A stretch of 64,000 bases of DNA from assembly GCF_030816935.1 (NCBI RefSeq), contig NZ_JAUSYO010000001.1:2914001-2978000 (forward strand), read 5' to 3'. The DNA is from Arthrobacter sp. B3I9 (GTDB lineage Bacteria > Actinomycetota > Actinomycetes > Actinomycetales > Micrococcaceae). A program made the translations under genes and the position numbers. Numbering within the stretch: position 1 is the first letter of the stretch; the number at the start of each line of letters is the position of its first letter. Below the pieces are notes generated by a model. It had not been told where the DNA came from, did no database searches, and saw only the letters and a program-made list of their open reading frames with translations. Shown piece by piece: positions 36,898-44,683 of the stretch.

Positions 36898-38289
36898 TTA
36901 GCGCTTGGCGAGGGCTCCGGCCACCAGGAAGGCCATCTCCAGCGACTGCATGTGGTTCAGGCGCGGGTCGCAGACGGATTCGTAGCGGTCCAGGAACGCT
37001 TCCTGGTCGATCGGGTCCGCCCCGCCGAGGCACTCGGCCACGTCGTCGCCAGTCATTTCCACGTGCAGCCCGCCCGGGACGGTGCCGAGGCCGTGGTGGA
37101 CCTCGAAGAAGCCGCGCACCTCGTCGATGACGTCGTCGAAGTTGCGGGTCTTGTAGCCGTTGGGCGAGGTGACGGTGTTGCCGTGCATGGGGTCGGTGAC
37201 CCAGAGGACCTGCGCACCAGAGGCCGTGACGCGCTCCACCACCTTCGGGAGCTTTTCGCGGATGTTGGCTGCCCCCATCCGGGTGATAAAGGTCAGGCGG
37301 CCGGGCTCGCGCTCCGGATCCAGCTTGTCGATGAGCCGCAGGGCGTCGTCGCCGCTCGTGGACGGGCCGAGCTTCACGCCGATCGGGTTCCGCACCCGCG
37401 AGAGGAAGTCCACGTGCGCGTTGTCCAGCTCGCGGGTCCGCTCGCCGATCCACAGGAAGTGCGCGGACGTGTCGTACGGGAACCCTGTCCGCGAATCAAT
37501 CCGGGTGAGCGCACGCTCGTAGTCCAGCAGCAGCGCCTCGTGGCTGGCGTAAAACTCCACCCGCTTCAACGCTTCGAAGTCAGCGCCGCAGGAGGCCATG
37601 AACTTGATGGCCCGGTCGATGTCCCGGGCGAGCGACTCGTAGCGGGCGTGTGCCGGGTTCTCGGTGAACCCCTTGTTCCACTGGTGCACCAGCCGCAGGT
37701 CGGCGAAACCGCCCTGCGTGAAGGCCCGGATGAGGTTCAGGGTGGAAGCGGACGTGTGGTACGCCTTGAGCATCCGGCTGGCGTCGTGGGCGCGTGACTC
37801 CGGCGTGAAGTCGTAGCCGTTGACAATGTCGCCGCGGTAGGCCGGAAGGGTGACGCCGTCGCGGGTCTCGTCATTGGAGGAACGCGGCTTGGCGAACTGG
37901 CCGGCCATGCGCCCCATCTTGATGACGGGCATGGCGGCACCGTAGGTAAGGACAACGGCCATCTGGAGGATGGTGCGGACACGCGCACTGATTTTATCCG
38001 CCGTGGCGGCCTCGAACGTTTCGGCGCAGTCTCCGCCCTGGAGGAGGAACGCCTTGCCCTGGGCGGCCGCGGCGAGCCGCTCCCGCAGGATGTCGACTTC
38101 GCCCGCGAAAACGAGCGGCGGCAGGACGGAGAGCTCCTTGACCGAGGCTTCAAAGACTGCCGGGTCCGACCAGGTCGGCTGCTGGGACGCCGGCAGGTCC
38201 CGCCAATGGTCCAGGCCGGGATAGTTCGCTGCACCGCTCTGGGCGGTGCTGGTCAGGGAAAAGGCCGAAGGGGCAGTTAACTCAGTCAC
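36898..38289 (-). CDS. aroG: 3-Deoxy-7-phosphoheptulonate synthase, class II
   Basis: Plant-type DAHP synthase: condenses phosphoenolpyruvate and erythrose 4-phosphate in the first step of aromatic biosynthesis. The 463-residue product shows LLQGGDCAETF (near 88), RMAGQFAKPRSS (near 130), PAYRGDIVNGYDF, the WIGERTRELD block and GPSTSGDDAL, then VLWVTDPMHGNT near 365 and EMTGDDVAECLGG near 415, which carry metal ligands and substrate arginines. Class II enzymes are usually metal-dependent and may bind chorismate mutase; no mutase is adjacent. GTG start at 38289. TyrA is encoded at 60009-61118. Confidence 0.96.
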   Translation of the reverse strand: MTELTAPSAFSLTSTAQSGAANYPGLDHWRDLPASQQPTWSDPAVFEASVKELSVLPPLVFAGEVDILRERLAAAAQGKAFLLQGGDCAETFEAATADKISARVRTILQMAVVLTYGAAMPVIKMGRMAGQFAKPRSSNDETRDGVTLPAYRGDIVNGYDFTPESRAHDASRMLKAYHTSASTLNLIRAFTQGGFADLRLVHQWNKGFTENPAHARYESLARDIDRAIKFMASCGADFEALKRVEFYASHEALLLDYERALTRIDSRTGFPYDTSAHFLWIGERTRELDNAHVDFLSRVRNPIGVKLGPSTSGDDALRLIDKLDPEREPGRLTFITRMGAANIREKLPKVVERVTASGAQVLWVTDPMHGNTVTSPNGYKTRNFDDVIDEVRGFFEVHHGLGTVPGGLHVEMTGDDVAECLGGADPIDQEAFLDRYESVCDPRLNHMQSLEMAFLVAGALAKR

Positions 38290-38350
38290 CCTCTAAGGAT
38301 AGTTGCCTTCGCGGGTTCACCGGAGCCCTCCGTCATTGACGGTTCAGGGT

Positions 38351-38400
38351 CCGTCACACAAGCGACCGTCACACACGCGACCGTCACACACCGGACCGTC
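38351..38400. repeat. 15-bp tandem repeat containing the acyltransferase stop codon
   Basis: Units begin with CCGTCAC at 38351, 38366, 38381 and 38396. The last unit contains the TGA stop (38399-38401, minus strand) of the acyltransferase gene, so each upstream copy repeats a TGACGG around an in-phase stop. It lies between the aroG start and this stop. Confidence 0.85.
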
Positions 38401-39139
38401 ACGCGCCTCCGGGGGTGGCGCTTTCGTCCGCGATTCCGTCGTCGGGCTTCACTGCTGCCTTCCCGGCGAGCCGGAGCTTGACGACGGCGGCGTATTCGTC
38501 GACATATTCCTGGCCGGAGAGCCGCATCAGGGCATACATGATCTCGTCCGTGACCGAGCGCTGGATCAGCCGGTCATCCTCCATGCCGTAATATCGGCTG
38601 AAGTCGAGCGGCTCCCCGAAAATCATGCCGATGCGCCGGATGTTGGGCACCCGCTTGCCGATCGGCTGGACCTTGTCCGTTCCGATCATGGCCACCGGAA
38701 TGACCGGGACCTGCGCCTTCAGCGCCAGCCGTGCCACGCCCACCTTGCCCCGGTACAGCCGGGCATCGGGGCTGCGCGTGCCCTCAGGATAGATACCAAG
38801 GAGCGAGCCGTTCTTCAGCACGGCCATGCCCGCATCGAGGGACTGCGCCGATGCCGCTCCCCCGGACCGGTCCATGGGCAGCTGGTTGGTCAGCCGGAAG
38901 AAAGCAGCGGTCAGCTTGCCCTTGATCCCCTTACCGGTGAAGTATTCGGATTTCGCCAGGAACACCACGGGGCGCGGCACCATGAGCGGCATGAAGATGG
39001 AGTCTGAGAAGGAGAGGTGGTTCGAGGCGATGATCGCCGCACCCTGGGCGGGGACATTGTCCAGGCCCTTGACCCAGGGCCGGAACAGCGTCTTCAGCAC
39101 CGGACCGAGAACGAACGTCTTCATGAACCAATAAAACAC
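38399..39139 (-). CDS. 1-Acyl-sn-glycerol-3-phosphate acyltransferase
   Basis: PlsC-family membrane-associated acyltransferase, 246 residues, that should acylate lysophosphatidic acid or a related lipid. The N-terminal hydrophobic segment (YWFMKTFVLGPVLKTLF) anchors the protein. Catalytic motif I is ASNHLSFSDS (NHxxxxD, near 38). Motif III is GIYPEGTRSPDARLYRGK (near 134), with VIPVAMIGT after it. It corresponds in position to M. tuberculosis Rv2182c. GTG start at 39139. A second PlsC-family gene lies at 58554-59291. Confidence 0.93.
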   Translation of the reverse strand: MFYWFMKTFVLGPVLKTLFRPWVKGLDNVPAQGAAIIASNHLSFSDSIFMPLMVPRPVVFLAKSEYFTGKGIKGKLTAAFFRLTNQLPMDRSGGAASAQSLDAGMAVLKNGSLLGIYPEGTRSPDARLYRGKVGVARLALKAQVPVIPVAMIGTDKVQPIGKRVPNIRRIGMIFGEPLDFSRYYGMEDDRLIQRSVTDEIMYALMRLSGQEYVDEYAAVVKLRLAGKAAVKPDDGIADESATPGGA

Positions 39140-39210
39140 GGGCGCACCTCTCTTCGAAGGCGTCCGGCCGGCCCTTCGTCGGATCCTGGCAGGACTTCAA
39201 TGACACCCTA

Positions 39211-39241
39211 CTCTAGTGAGTTTTCGGCTCTAGTGAGTTTT
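39211..39241 (+). repeat. Direct repeat before the first hydrolase gene
   Basis: CTCTAGTGAGTTTT occurs at 39211-39224 and 39228-39241, period 17 bp, 27 bp upstream of the ATG at 39268. It may be part of a promoter or operator; no -10/-35 pair is clear. Confidence 0.6.
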
Positions 39242-39267
39242 GCGCCGAAGAGTGACACGATGGGCAC

Positions 39268-40083
39268 ATGACCGGAAGCAGCACTCCCCTGGCGCCCGCA
39301 GCGTTCAGTTACCCCGGCCACGGCGCCAACGCGGGCATCGGGGTGGCGATCTGCCACGGCTTCACCGGCAGCCCCCTCAGCGTCCTCCCCTGGGCCATGC
39401 ATCTGGCCGACCAGGGCTTCGCTGTGTCCGTTCCGCTGCTGCCAGGCCACGGCACCGACTGGCGGGACCTCGCCCGCCACAACTGGCGGGACTGGTACAC
39501 CGCCTTCGAGCTCGCGTACCAGGAACTGGCCGCGGGCACCCGGGACTGCTTCGTCGCGGGGCTCTCCATGGGCGGGGCCATCGCGCTGCGTACGGCTGCG
39601 CGGCACAGGGTCGCCGGCGTCGCCGTGGTCAACCCCGGGCTGAGCTTCTACGACCGCCGGGTGCGCTACGTCGGAATGCTGAAGTACCTCCAGCGGACCA
39701 CTGTCCCCGTGCAGGAACAGAATCCGACGGCGGCGCCCACCGAAGACGGCGACTATTCGCTGACCCCGCTGTCCGCTGTCCACGAACTGCGACGGCTGTT
39801 CAGGGCCGCCGCCAGGGACCTCCCCCGCGTGGAGGCGCCGGCGCTGATCTTCAAGTCCGACACCGACGTCGTGGTCCCGCCGTCCTCCCTCGAACTGCTG
39901 CGGCGGCGCCTCGGCTCCCGCGACCTGGAAGTCGTTCCGCTGCGGGACAGCGGCCACGTGGCCACCCTCGACGTCGACGCGCCGCTGATCTTCGAACAAT
40001 CCGCCCGATTCTTCCTCAAGCACGCAGCCGCCGGGTCCCCGCCTGTCCCGCGGGCGGCCATAACAGCACCGGAGACCCCATGA
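39268..40083 (+). CDS. Alpha/beta hydrolase (carboxylesterase-like), copy 1
   Basis: A 271-residue cytoplasmic serine hydrolase. VAICHGFTGSPLSVLPWA supplies the oxyanion region and VAGLSMGGAIALR the nucleophile elbow (GLSMG, Ser near 100). DTDVVVPPSSLE and the C-terminal DSGHVATLDVD supply the acid and histidine. The pattern resembles monoglyceride lipases and thermostable carboxylesterases such as Est30. Its stop overlaps the next hydrolase start as ATGA. Copies 1 and 2 share the same motifs in the same order, so they are likely tandem duplicates. Substrate unknown; the lipid gene neighbourhood suggests acyl esters. Confidence 0.9.
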   Translation: MTGSSTPLAPAAFSYPGHGANAGIGVAICHGFTGSPLSVLPWAMHLADQGFAVSVPLLPGHGTDWRDLARHNWRDWYTAFELAYQELAAGTRDCFVAGLSMGGAIALRTAARHRVAGVAVVNPGLSFYDRRVRYVGMLKYLQRTTVPVQEQNPTAAPTEDGDYSLTPLSAVHELRRLFRAAARDLPRVEAPALIFKSDTDVVVPPSSLELLRRRLGSRDLEVVPLRDSGHVATLDVDAPLIFEQSARFFLKHAAAGSPPVPRAAITAPETP

Positions 40084-40883
40084 GCACGAGTCCCGACCAC
40101 ACGCCGCTCAGTGCGCCCTTCACCGGAACGGGCCCGCGGACGGGCGTGGTGCTGTCGCACGGCTTCACCGGCAGCCCGCACGGCGTCCGGGACTGGGCGC
40201 GGTCCCTGGCGGAGGCCGGTTATGCCGTACGGATGCCGTTGCTGCCGGGCCACGGCACAAGGTGGCAGGAGCTCGCCAGGACCCGCTGGCAGGACTGGCA
40301 CGCGGCCCTGGACGCCGCGTACCTCGAACTGGCGGACGAGTGCGAGCAGGTAGTCGTGGCCGGCTTGTCCATGGGCGGTGCACTCGCGCTCAGGATCGCC
40401 GCGAACCGCCCGGTGGCCGGTGTTGTGGTGGTGAACCCCGCCCTCGTCATCGATGACCGGCGCGCTCCCCTCGCCGGCATTCTCAAGCTCGTCCTGAAGA
40501 GCACCCCGGCCATCGCCAACGACATCCTCAGGGAAGGGATCAATGAAGGGGCCTATCCCCGGGCACCTGTGGCGGCGGCGCATGAACTCAACAAGATGCT
40601 CAAGGACACCGCCCGCCTCCTGCCGCGGGTCACGGCCCCGGTCCGGGTCTACCGCTCCGCCGTGGACCACGTGGTCTCCGATGCGAGCATGGTGGCGCTC
40701 CGCCGCGGGCTGACCCGCGCCCCGCTGGAGGTCGTCCGGCTGGCAAACAGCTACCACGTGGCTACCATGGACAACGATGCGCCCGAAATTTTCCGCGGCT
40801 CGGCGGAGTTTATCCGCTCGGTGGTTGCCGGCGGCCCGCCGGGCGCGGCCCACGCCAGCCGGAAGGACACGGCAGATGACTAG
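40080..40883 (+). CDS. Alpha/beta hydrolase (carboxylesterase-like), copy 2
   Basis: A 267-residue paralogue of the preceding gene. VVLSHGFTGSPHGVRDWA, VVAGLSMGGALALRIAA (nucleophile Ser near 94), the acid-bearing RSAVDHVVSDASM and the closing NSYHVATMDNDAPEIF match the catalytic blocks of copy 1. The ATG at 40080 overlaps the previous stop; the longer frame from 39240 is an out-of-frame extension over copy 1 and was rejected. The stop overlaps the next gene by eight bases, giving a three-gene coupled operon. Confidence 0.9.
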   Translation: MSTSPDHTPLSAPFTGTGPRTGVVLSHGFTGSPHGVRDWARSLAEAGYAVRMPLLPGHGTRWQELARTRWQDWHAALDAAYLELADECEQVVVAGLSMGGALALRIAANRPVAGVVVVNPALVIDDRRAPLAGILKLVLKSTPAIANDILREGINEGAYPRAPVAAAHELNKMLKDTARLLPRVTAPVRVYRSAVDHVVSDASMVALRRGLTRAPLEVVRLANSYHVATMDNDAPEIFRGSAEFIRSVVAGGPPGAAHASRKDTADD

Positions 40884-41466
40884 ACCGGACCCCACCTCTC
40901 CGGATTCCGGAGCCAACCAGGACGACGCCGTCTGGCTCGACCTCGTGGCCAGGCTTGAGGGCAGCCCGAGCCCGGCGGATCCGAAGGACACCGCCGGCGG
41001 CCCCGCCGGGGACTCCGCCGCGGCCAGGCCGTTCAGCGACTTCGATCCCCTGGGGCTCGCCGGGGCCCCGCCGGTCGAACTCTCCGCCAAGGAACGGCTT
41101 GCCCGGACCCGGGAGGGAACCGGAACGCCCGATGCCGCGTACTCCCCGGACCCGCATGCCCCGGCGGACGGGGCTCAGCCTCCTACCGGGCCCCGGGACT
41201 ACGGGGCGGACGACGATCCCTTTGCCTCCGATGAGTTTGTCCCGGAGGAACCACCGAGCCTGGCCGGCGCCGATCCGATGACCGTGCTGGCCTGGCTGGG
41301 CGCGGTCGGAGGGCCGATCGCCCTCCTGCTGTCGGCCATGTTCTGGCGCTCCGCCCCGCTGACGGCGATCCTGGGAATAGTCGTGGTCTTTGCGGCGTCG
41401 GTGGTCTTCCTGATCATGAAGCTTCCCGGCGAGAAGGACGAACACGACGACGGCGCGCGCGTCTAG
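40876..41466 (+). CDS. Unknown protein with two C-terminal membrane helices
   Basis: A 196-residue protein with a long, acidic, Pro/Asp/Ala-rich N-terminal region (about 1-135) and two closely spaced hydrophobic segments (TVLAWLGAVGGPIALLLSAMFW and LTAILGIVVVFAASVVFLIMKL, about 136-185), then a short charged tail. The family is not recognised. The ATG at 40876 overlaps the end of the second hydrolase by eight bases, so expression is coupled. The last residues run into a 15-bp repeat just beyond the stop (41471-41515). Confidence 0.8.
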   Translation: MTRPDPTSPDSGANQDDAVWLDLVARLEGSPSPADPKDTAGGPAGDSAAARPFSDFDPLGLAGAPPVELSAKERLARTREGTGTPDAAYSPDPHAPADGAQPPTGPRDYGADDDPFASDEFVPEEPPSLAGADPMTVLAWLGAVGGPIALLLSAMFWRSAPLTAILGIVVVFAASVVFLIMKLPGEKDEHDDGARV

Positions 41467-41470
41467 GGAC

Positions 41471-41515
41471 TGGTTGTGCCTTAGCTGGTTGTGCCCTAGT
41501 TGGTTGTGCCTTGGC
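41471..41515. repeat. 15-bp tandem repeat, three units, between convergent genes
   Basis: TGGTTGTGCC starts at 41471, 41486 and 41501 with unit variants ending TTAGC, CTAGT and TTGGC. It lies in the 60 bp between two convergent stops. A further CTTAG, overlapping the glucokinase stop, lies just beyond. Confidence 0.85.
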
Positions 41516-41526
41516 GGCGGCTGGCC

Positions 41527-42630
41527 TTAGCGGTGCATGCGGCTGCTGACCCTCGACAGGTCCGCCGCGCCGATCAGGCCCGCGTTGGGACCGAGTGCCG
41601 CCAGCTCGATCCGGGCCGCCGGGCGGAAACCCCGTCCGGTCAGGTTCCGGGCGAAGGCCTTCCGTGCCGGCGCCACGAGCAGTTCCCCGGCGTCGCAGAG
41701 CCCGCCGCCGATGACGAACGTTCCTGGATCAAGCGCGGCGGCCAGGTTGGCCAGGCCCAGGCCCAGCCACTCGCCGACGTCTTCGAGGAGTTCGCGCGAC
41801 GTCGGATCCCCGGCCTGTGCCAGCTCGGTGACGATCGCGCCCGTGATGCTGTCCACTCGGCCGTCCACCACTTTGAGCAGTTCCTGGGCCACCGGCGAGT
41901 TGGCGGCCGCCAGTTCGCGGGCCTCCCGGCCAAGGGCATTCCCGGAGGCGTACTGCTCCCAGCAGCCACGGTTGCCGCATTCGCAGCGGTGGCCGCCCGG
42001 CAGGATGATCTGGTGGCCGAATTCCCCGGCCACCCCGAAGCGGCCGCGCTCCAGCCGTCCGTCCATCACCATCGCGCCGCCGATGCCGGTGCCCAGTGTG
42101 ATGCACACCAGCCGGTCCTCGGCCCGTCCGGCTCCGAAGCGCCACTCCGCCCACGCGGCCGCGTCGGCGTCGTTCGTCAACAGGACGGGACGGCGCAGCA
42201 GCCGCTGCAGGTTGTCCCGCAAAGGTTCATTGCGCCAGGCCAGGTGCGGGCTGAACAGTACGGTCCCGCCGTCGAGATCCATCCACCCCGCGGCACCGAT
42301 CCCGACCGACCAGATCCTGTGCCCGCGGCCCAGTTCCTCGACGAGTTCCACGATGATTTGTTCCACTGCCCGCGGGTCGCTGCCCGGGGTGGCGCGCCTG
42401 GCCTGGCTCAGGATGCGCCCCTCGGCGTCCACGACCCCGGCCGCCACCTTGGTGCCGCCGATGTCAACGCCGATCGCCAGGCCCTTCCGCCCCAGCCGCA
42501 GGTGCTCGCGAAGTGCCTGGCCCGATGACCCTGCTCCGGCTCCGGCACGCCCCAGGATCCTGGTCCGTCGTCGCCAGGCGGCCGCCCGGCGGAAGGGGAC
42601 GGGCTCCTGGCGGGGCGTCGGTGTGTGCAT
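41527..42630 (-). CDS. ROK-family glucokinase
   Basis: An ATP-dependent sugar kinase of the ROK family, 367 residues, expected to phosphorylate glucose. The ATP-binding loop is IGVDIGGTKVAAGVVD (near 52). The catalytic-base segment is LLTNDADAAAWAEW (near 150). The zinc-binding ROK signature is HRCECGNRGCWEQYASG (near 215), followed by a C-terminal ATP-binding region with VIGGGLCDAGELL. There is a basic N-terminal extension of about 45 residues; no winged-helix regulatory domain is present, which argues for an enzyme rather than a ROK repressor. Transcribed divergently from the acyl-CoA ligase gene. Confidence 0.92.
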   Translation of the reverse strand: MHTPTPRQEPVPFRRAAAWRRRTRILGRAGAGAGSSGQALREHLRLGRKGLAIGVDIGGTKVAAGVVDAEGRILSQARRATPGSDPRAVEQIIVELVEELGRGHRIWSVGIGAAGWMDLDGGTVLFSPHLAWRNEPLRDNLQRLLRRPVLLTNDADAAAWAEWRFGAGRAEDRLVCITLGTGIGGAMVMDGRLERGRFGVAGEFGHQIILPGGHRCECGNRGCWEQYASGNALGREARELAAANSPVAQELLKVVDGRVDSITGAIVTELAQAGDPTSRELLEDVGEWLGLGLANLAAALDPGTFVIGGGLCDAGELLVAPARKAFARNLTGRGFRPAARIELAALGPNAGLIGAADLSRVSSRMHR

Positions 42631-42702
42631 GGTTCCACAGTCTATTCGCCGCAGGGTTCCATTTCCGGTGGAACAGCGCCGGGACGGCCTTTTCCAGATA
42701 GT

Positions 42703-42774
42703 TACCCGCGGGTAGGGTGGAGGAACACTTTCGGCCCGGACTGCATACTAGGCTTAGCTGTACCCGCCGCGGGT
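42703..42774 (+). promoter_or_regulatory. Two palindromic operator candidates upstream of the acyl-CoA ligase
   Basis: TACCCGCGGGTA (42703-42714) is a perfect 12-bp palindrome. ACCCGC and GCGGGT flank one base at 42762-42774. The two share the ACCCGC half site and are about 60 bp apart in the divergent glk/fadD region. They would suit a TetR-type fatty acid regulator, which is inference. Confidence 0.55.
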
Positions 42775-42799
42775 CTATGGAGATATCAAAGGAGCTATC

Positions 42800-44620
42800 G
42801 TGCGAGAAATCAGTGTCCCGCCCCTGGTGACCGTCCCCCCGGACTCGAACATCACGGACCTGCTCCTCCGCCAAGCCGCCAAGGCCTCGAACCCTGCCCT
42901 CTTCTCACGCCGGGACGCTGACGGCCGATGGCAGGACGTCGCGGCTGCCGATTTCCTGGCCGACGCCTCCCTCCTCGCCAAGGGCCTGATGGCGAGCGGA
43001 GTTGCCGCTGGCGACAGGGTCGGCATCATGTCCCGCACCCGGTACGAATGGGCCCTCATCGACTTCGCCATCTGGTTCGCCGGGGGCGTGTCGGTTCCCA
43101 TCTATGAAACGTCCTCCCCCTCCCAGGTGGCCTGGAACCTGGGCGACTCGGGCGCGGTGGCCGCCTTCGGCGAGTCCGCCCACCATGAGGACATCATCCG
43201 CCAGGCCGCGACGTCCGAAGGCCTGACCGCCCTGGCGCACGTCTGGCAGCTCGAGGGTCCCGGCCTGGACGAGCTCCGTGCCGCGGGCGCGGGGATCAGC
43301 GACGAGGAACTGGAAGCCCGGCGCAGCACGGCAGCATTGTCCGACGTCGCCACGATCATCTACACCTCAGGCACCACGGGCCGTCCCAAGGGGTGCGAAC
43401 TGACGCACGGGAACTTCGTGGAGCTCTCCGAGAACGTCCTGGCCACCTCGCTGGGCAACGTCGTCAACGAGAACGCCAGGACCATCATGTTCCTGCCGCT
43501 GGCGCACGTCTTCGCGCGCTTCATCTCCGTGCTGGCAGTAGCCGCAGGCGTTACCGTCGCCCACACCCCGGACATCAAGCGCCTGCTGCCGGATCTGCAG
43601 AGCTACCAGCCCACGTTCATCCTCGCGGTCCCCCGGGTCTTCGAGAAGGTCTACAACTCGGCCCTCACGAAGGCCGAGGACGGTGGAAAGGGCGCCATCT
43701 TCCACCGCGCCGCGGACACCGCCATCGCGTACTCGCGGGCCCGGCAGGCCGGAAAAGTGGGGCTCGGGCTCAAGCTCAAGCACTCGGTGTTTGACAAGCT
43801 GGTCTACGGCAAGCTCCGCGCGGCGATGGGCGGCCAGGTGGCACACGCCGTTTCCGGCGGCGGTCCGCTGGGCGAACGCCTCGGGCACTTCTTCCAGGGG
43901 ATCGGCCTGCAGATCCTGGAGGGCTACGGCCTGACGGAGACATCGGCCCCGGTCACGGTCAACACTCCGGAGCTGATCCGGATCGGCACTGTCGGCGTCC
44001 CCATTCCGGGCAACGCTGTCCGCATCGCCGACGACGGTGAAATCCTCGCGAAGGGCGTGTGCGTCATGCGCGGCTACTTCAGGCGGGACGATCTCTCCGG
44101 GGACGCTTTTGAGGACGGCTGGCTGCGCACGGGCGACATCGGCCAGCTGGACGAGCAGGGGTTCCTGACCATCACGGGGCGCAAGAAGGAAATCATCGTC
44201 ACGGCCGGCGGCAAGAACGTCGTTCCTGCCCTGCTCGAGGACCAGATCCGCGCCGATGCGCTCGTCTCCCAGGTGCTGGTGGTGGGAGACAACCGCCCGT
44301 TCATCGGTGCCCTTGTCACCCTGGACGAGGAGGCCCTGCCCGGCTGGCTGCACCGCCACGGCCTGCCGGGCTCCATGCCCCTTGCCGAGGCGACCGGCAA
44401 TCCCGCCATCACTGCGGCCGTGCAGGAGCTCATCAACACCGCCAACCAGTCGGTGTCGCAGGCCGAGGCCATCAAGTCGTTCCGGATTGTGCCGGCGGAC
44501 TTCACGGAGGCGTCCGGGCACCTGACCCCGTCCATGAAAGTCAAGCGGTCCCAGGTCATGAAGGACTTCGAGGACGTGATCGAGGAGATGTACAGCTCCC
44601 CCCGTCCCACGCGGGCGTAA
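42800..44620 (+). CDS. Long-chain fatty acid--CoA ligase, FadD15-like
   Basis: An AMP-forming acyl-CoA synthetase, 606 residues, that activates fatty acids to acyl-CoA via acyl-adenylate. The AMP-binding motif is TIIYTSGTTGRPKGCELTHGN (near 182-202, split across the P-loop). GYGLTETSAPV (near 374) and the C-terminal DGWLRTGDIGQLDEQGFLTI and GRKKEIIVTAGGKNV (lysine loop) complete the family set. The GTG at 42800 has AAAGGAG upstream. In Mycobacterium fadD15 lies near aroG and Rv2182c, consistent with this region. A bidirectional terminator follows. Confidence 0.94.
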   Translation: MREISVPPLVTVPPDSNITDLLLRQAAKASNPALFSRRDADGRWQDVAAADFLADASLLAKGLMASGVAAGDRVGIMSRTRYEWALIDFAIWFAGGVSVPIYETSSPSQVAWNLGDSGAVAAFGESAHHEDIIRQAATSEGLTALAHVWQLEGPGLDELRAAGAGISDEELEARRSTAALSDVATIIYTSGTTGRPKGCELTHGNFVELSENVLATSLGNVVNENARTIMFLPLAHVFARFISVLAVAAGVTVAHTPDIKRLLPDLQSYQPTFILAVPRVFEKVYNSALTKAEDGGKGAIFHRAADTAIAYSRARQAGKVGLGLKLKHSVFDKLVYGKLRAAMGGQVAHAVSGGGPLGERLGHFFQGIGLQILEGYGLTETSAPVTVNTPELIRIGTVGVPIPGNAVRIADDGEILAKGVCVMRGYFRRDDLSGDAFEDGWLRTGDIGQLDEQGFLTITGRKKEIIVTAGGKNVVPALLEDQIRADALVSQVLVVGDNRPFIGALVTLDEEALPGWLHRHGLPGSMPLAEATGNPAITAAVQELINTANQSVSQAEAIKSFRIVPADFTEASGHLTPSMKVKRSQVMKDFEDVIEEMYSSPRPTRA

Positions 44621-44631
44621 ACGCCACAGCA

Positions 44632-44665
44632 AAGGGGACCCTCCGCGGCGGCGGAGGGTCCCCTT
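44632..44665. terminator. Bidirectional terminator between fadD and pyc
   Basis: Perfect 15-bp stem, AAGGGGACCCTCCGC with its complement, and a four-base loop, between two convergent genes. Confidence 0.85.
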
Positions 44666-44683
44666 GTTTGTCCTCTTGCGCTG

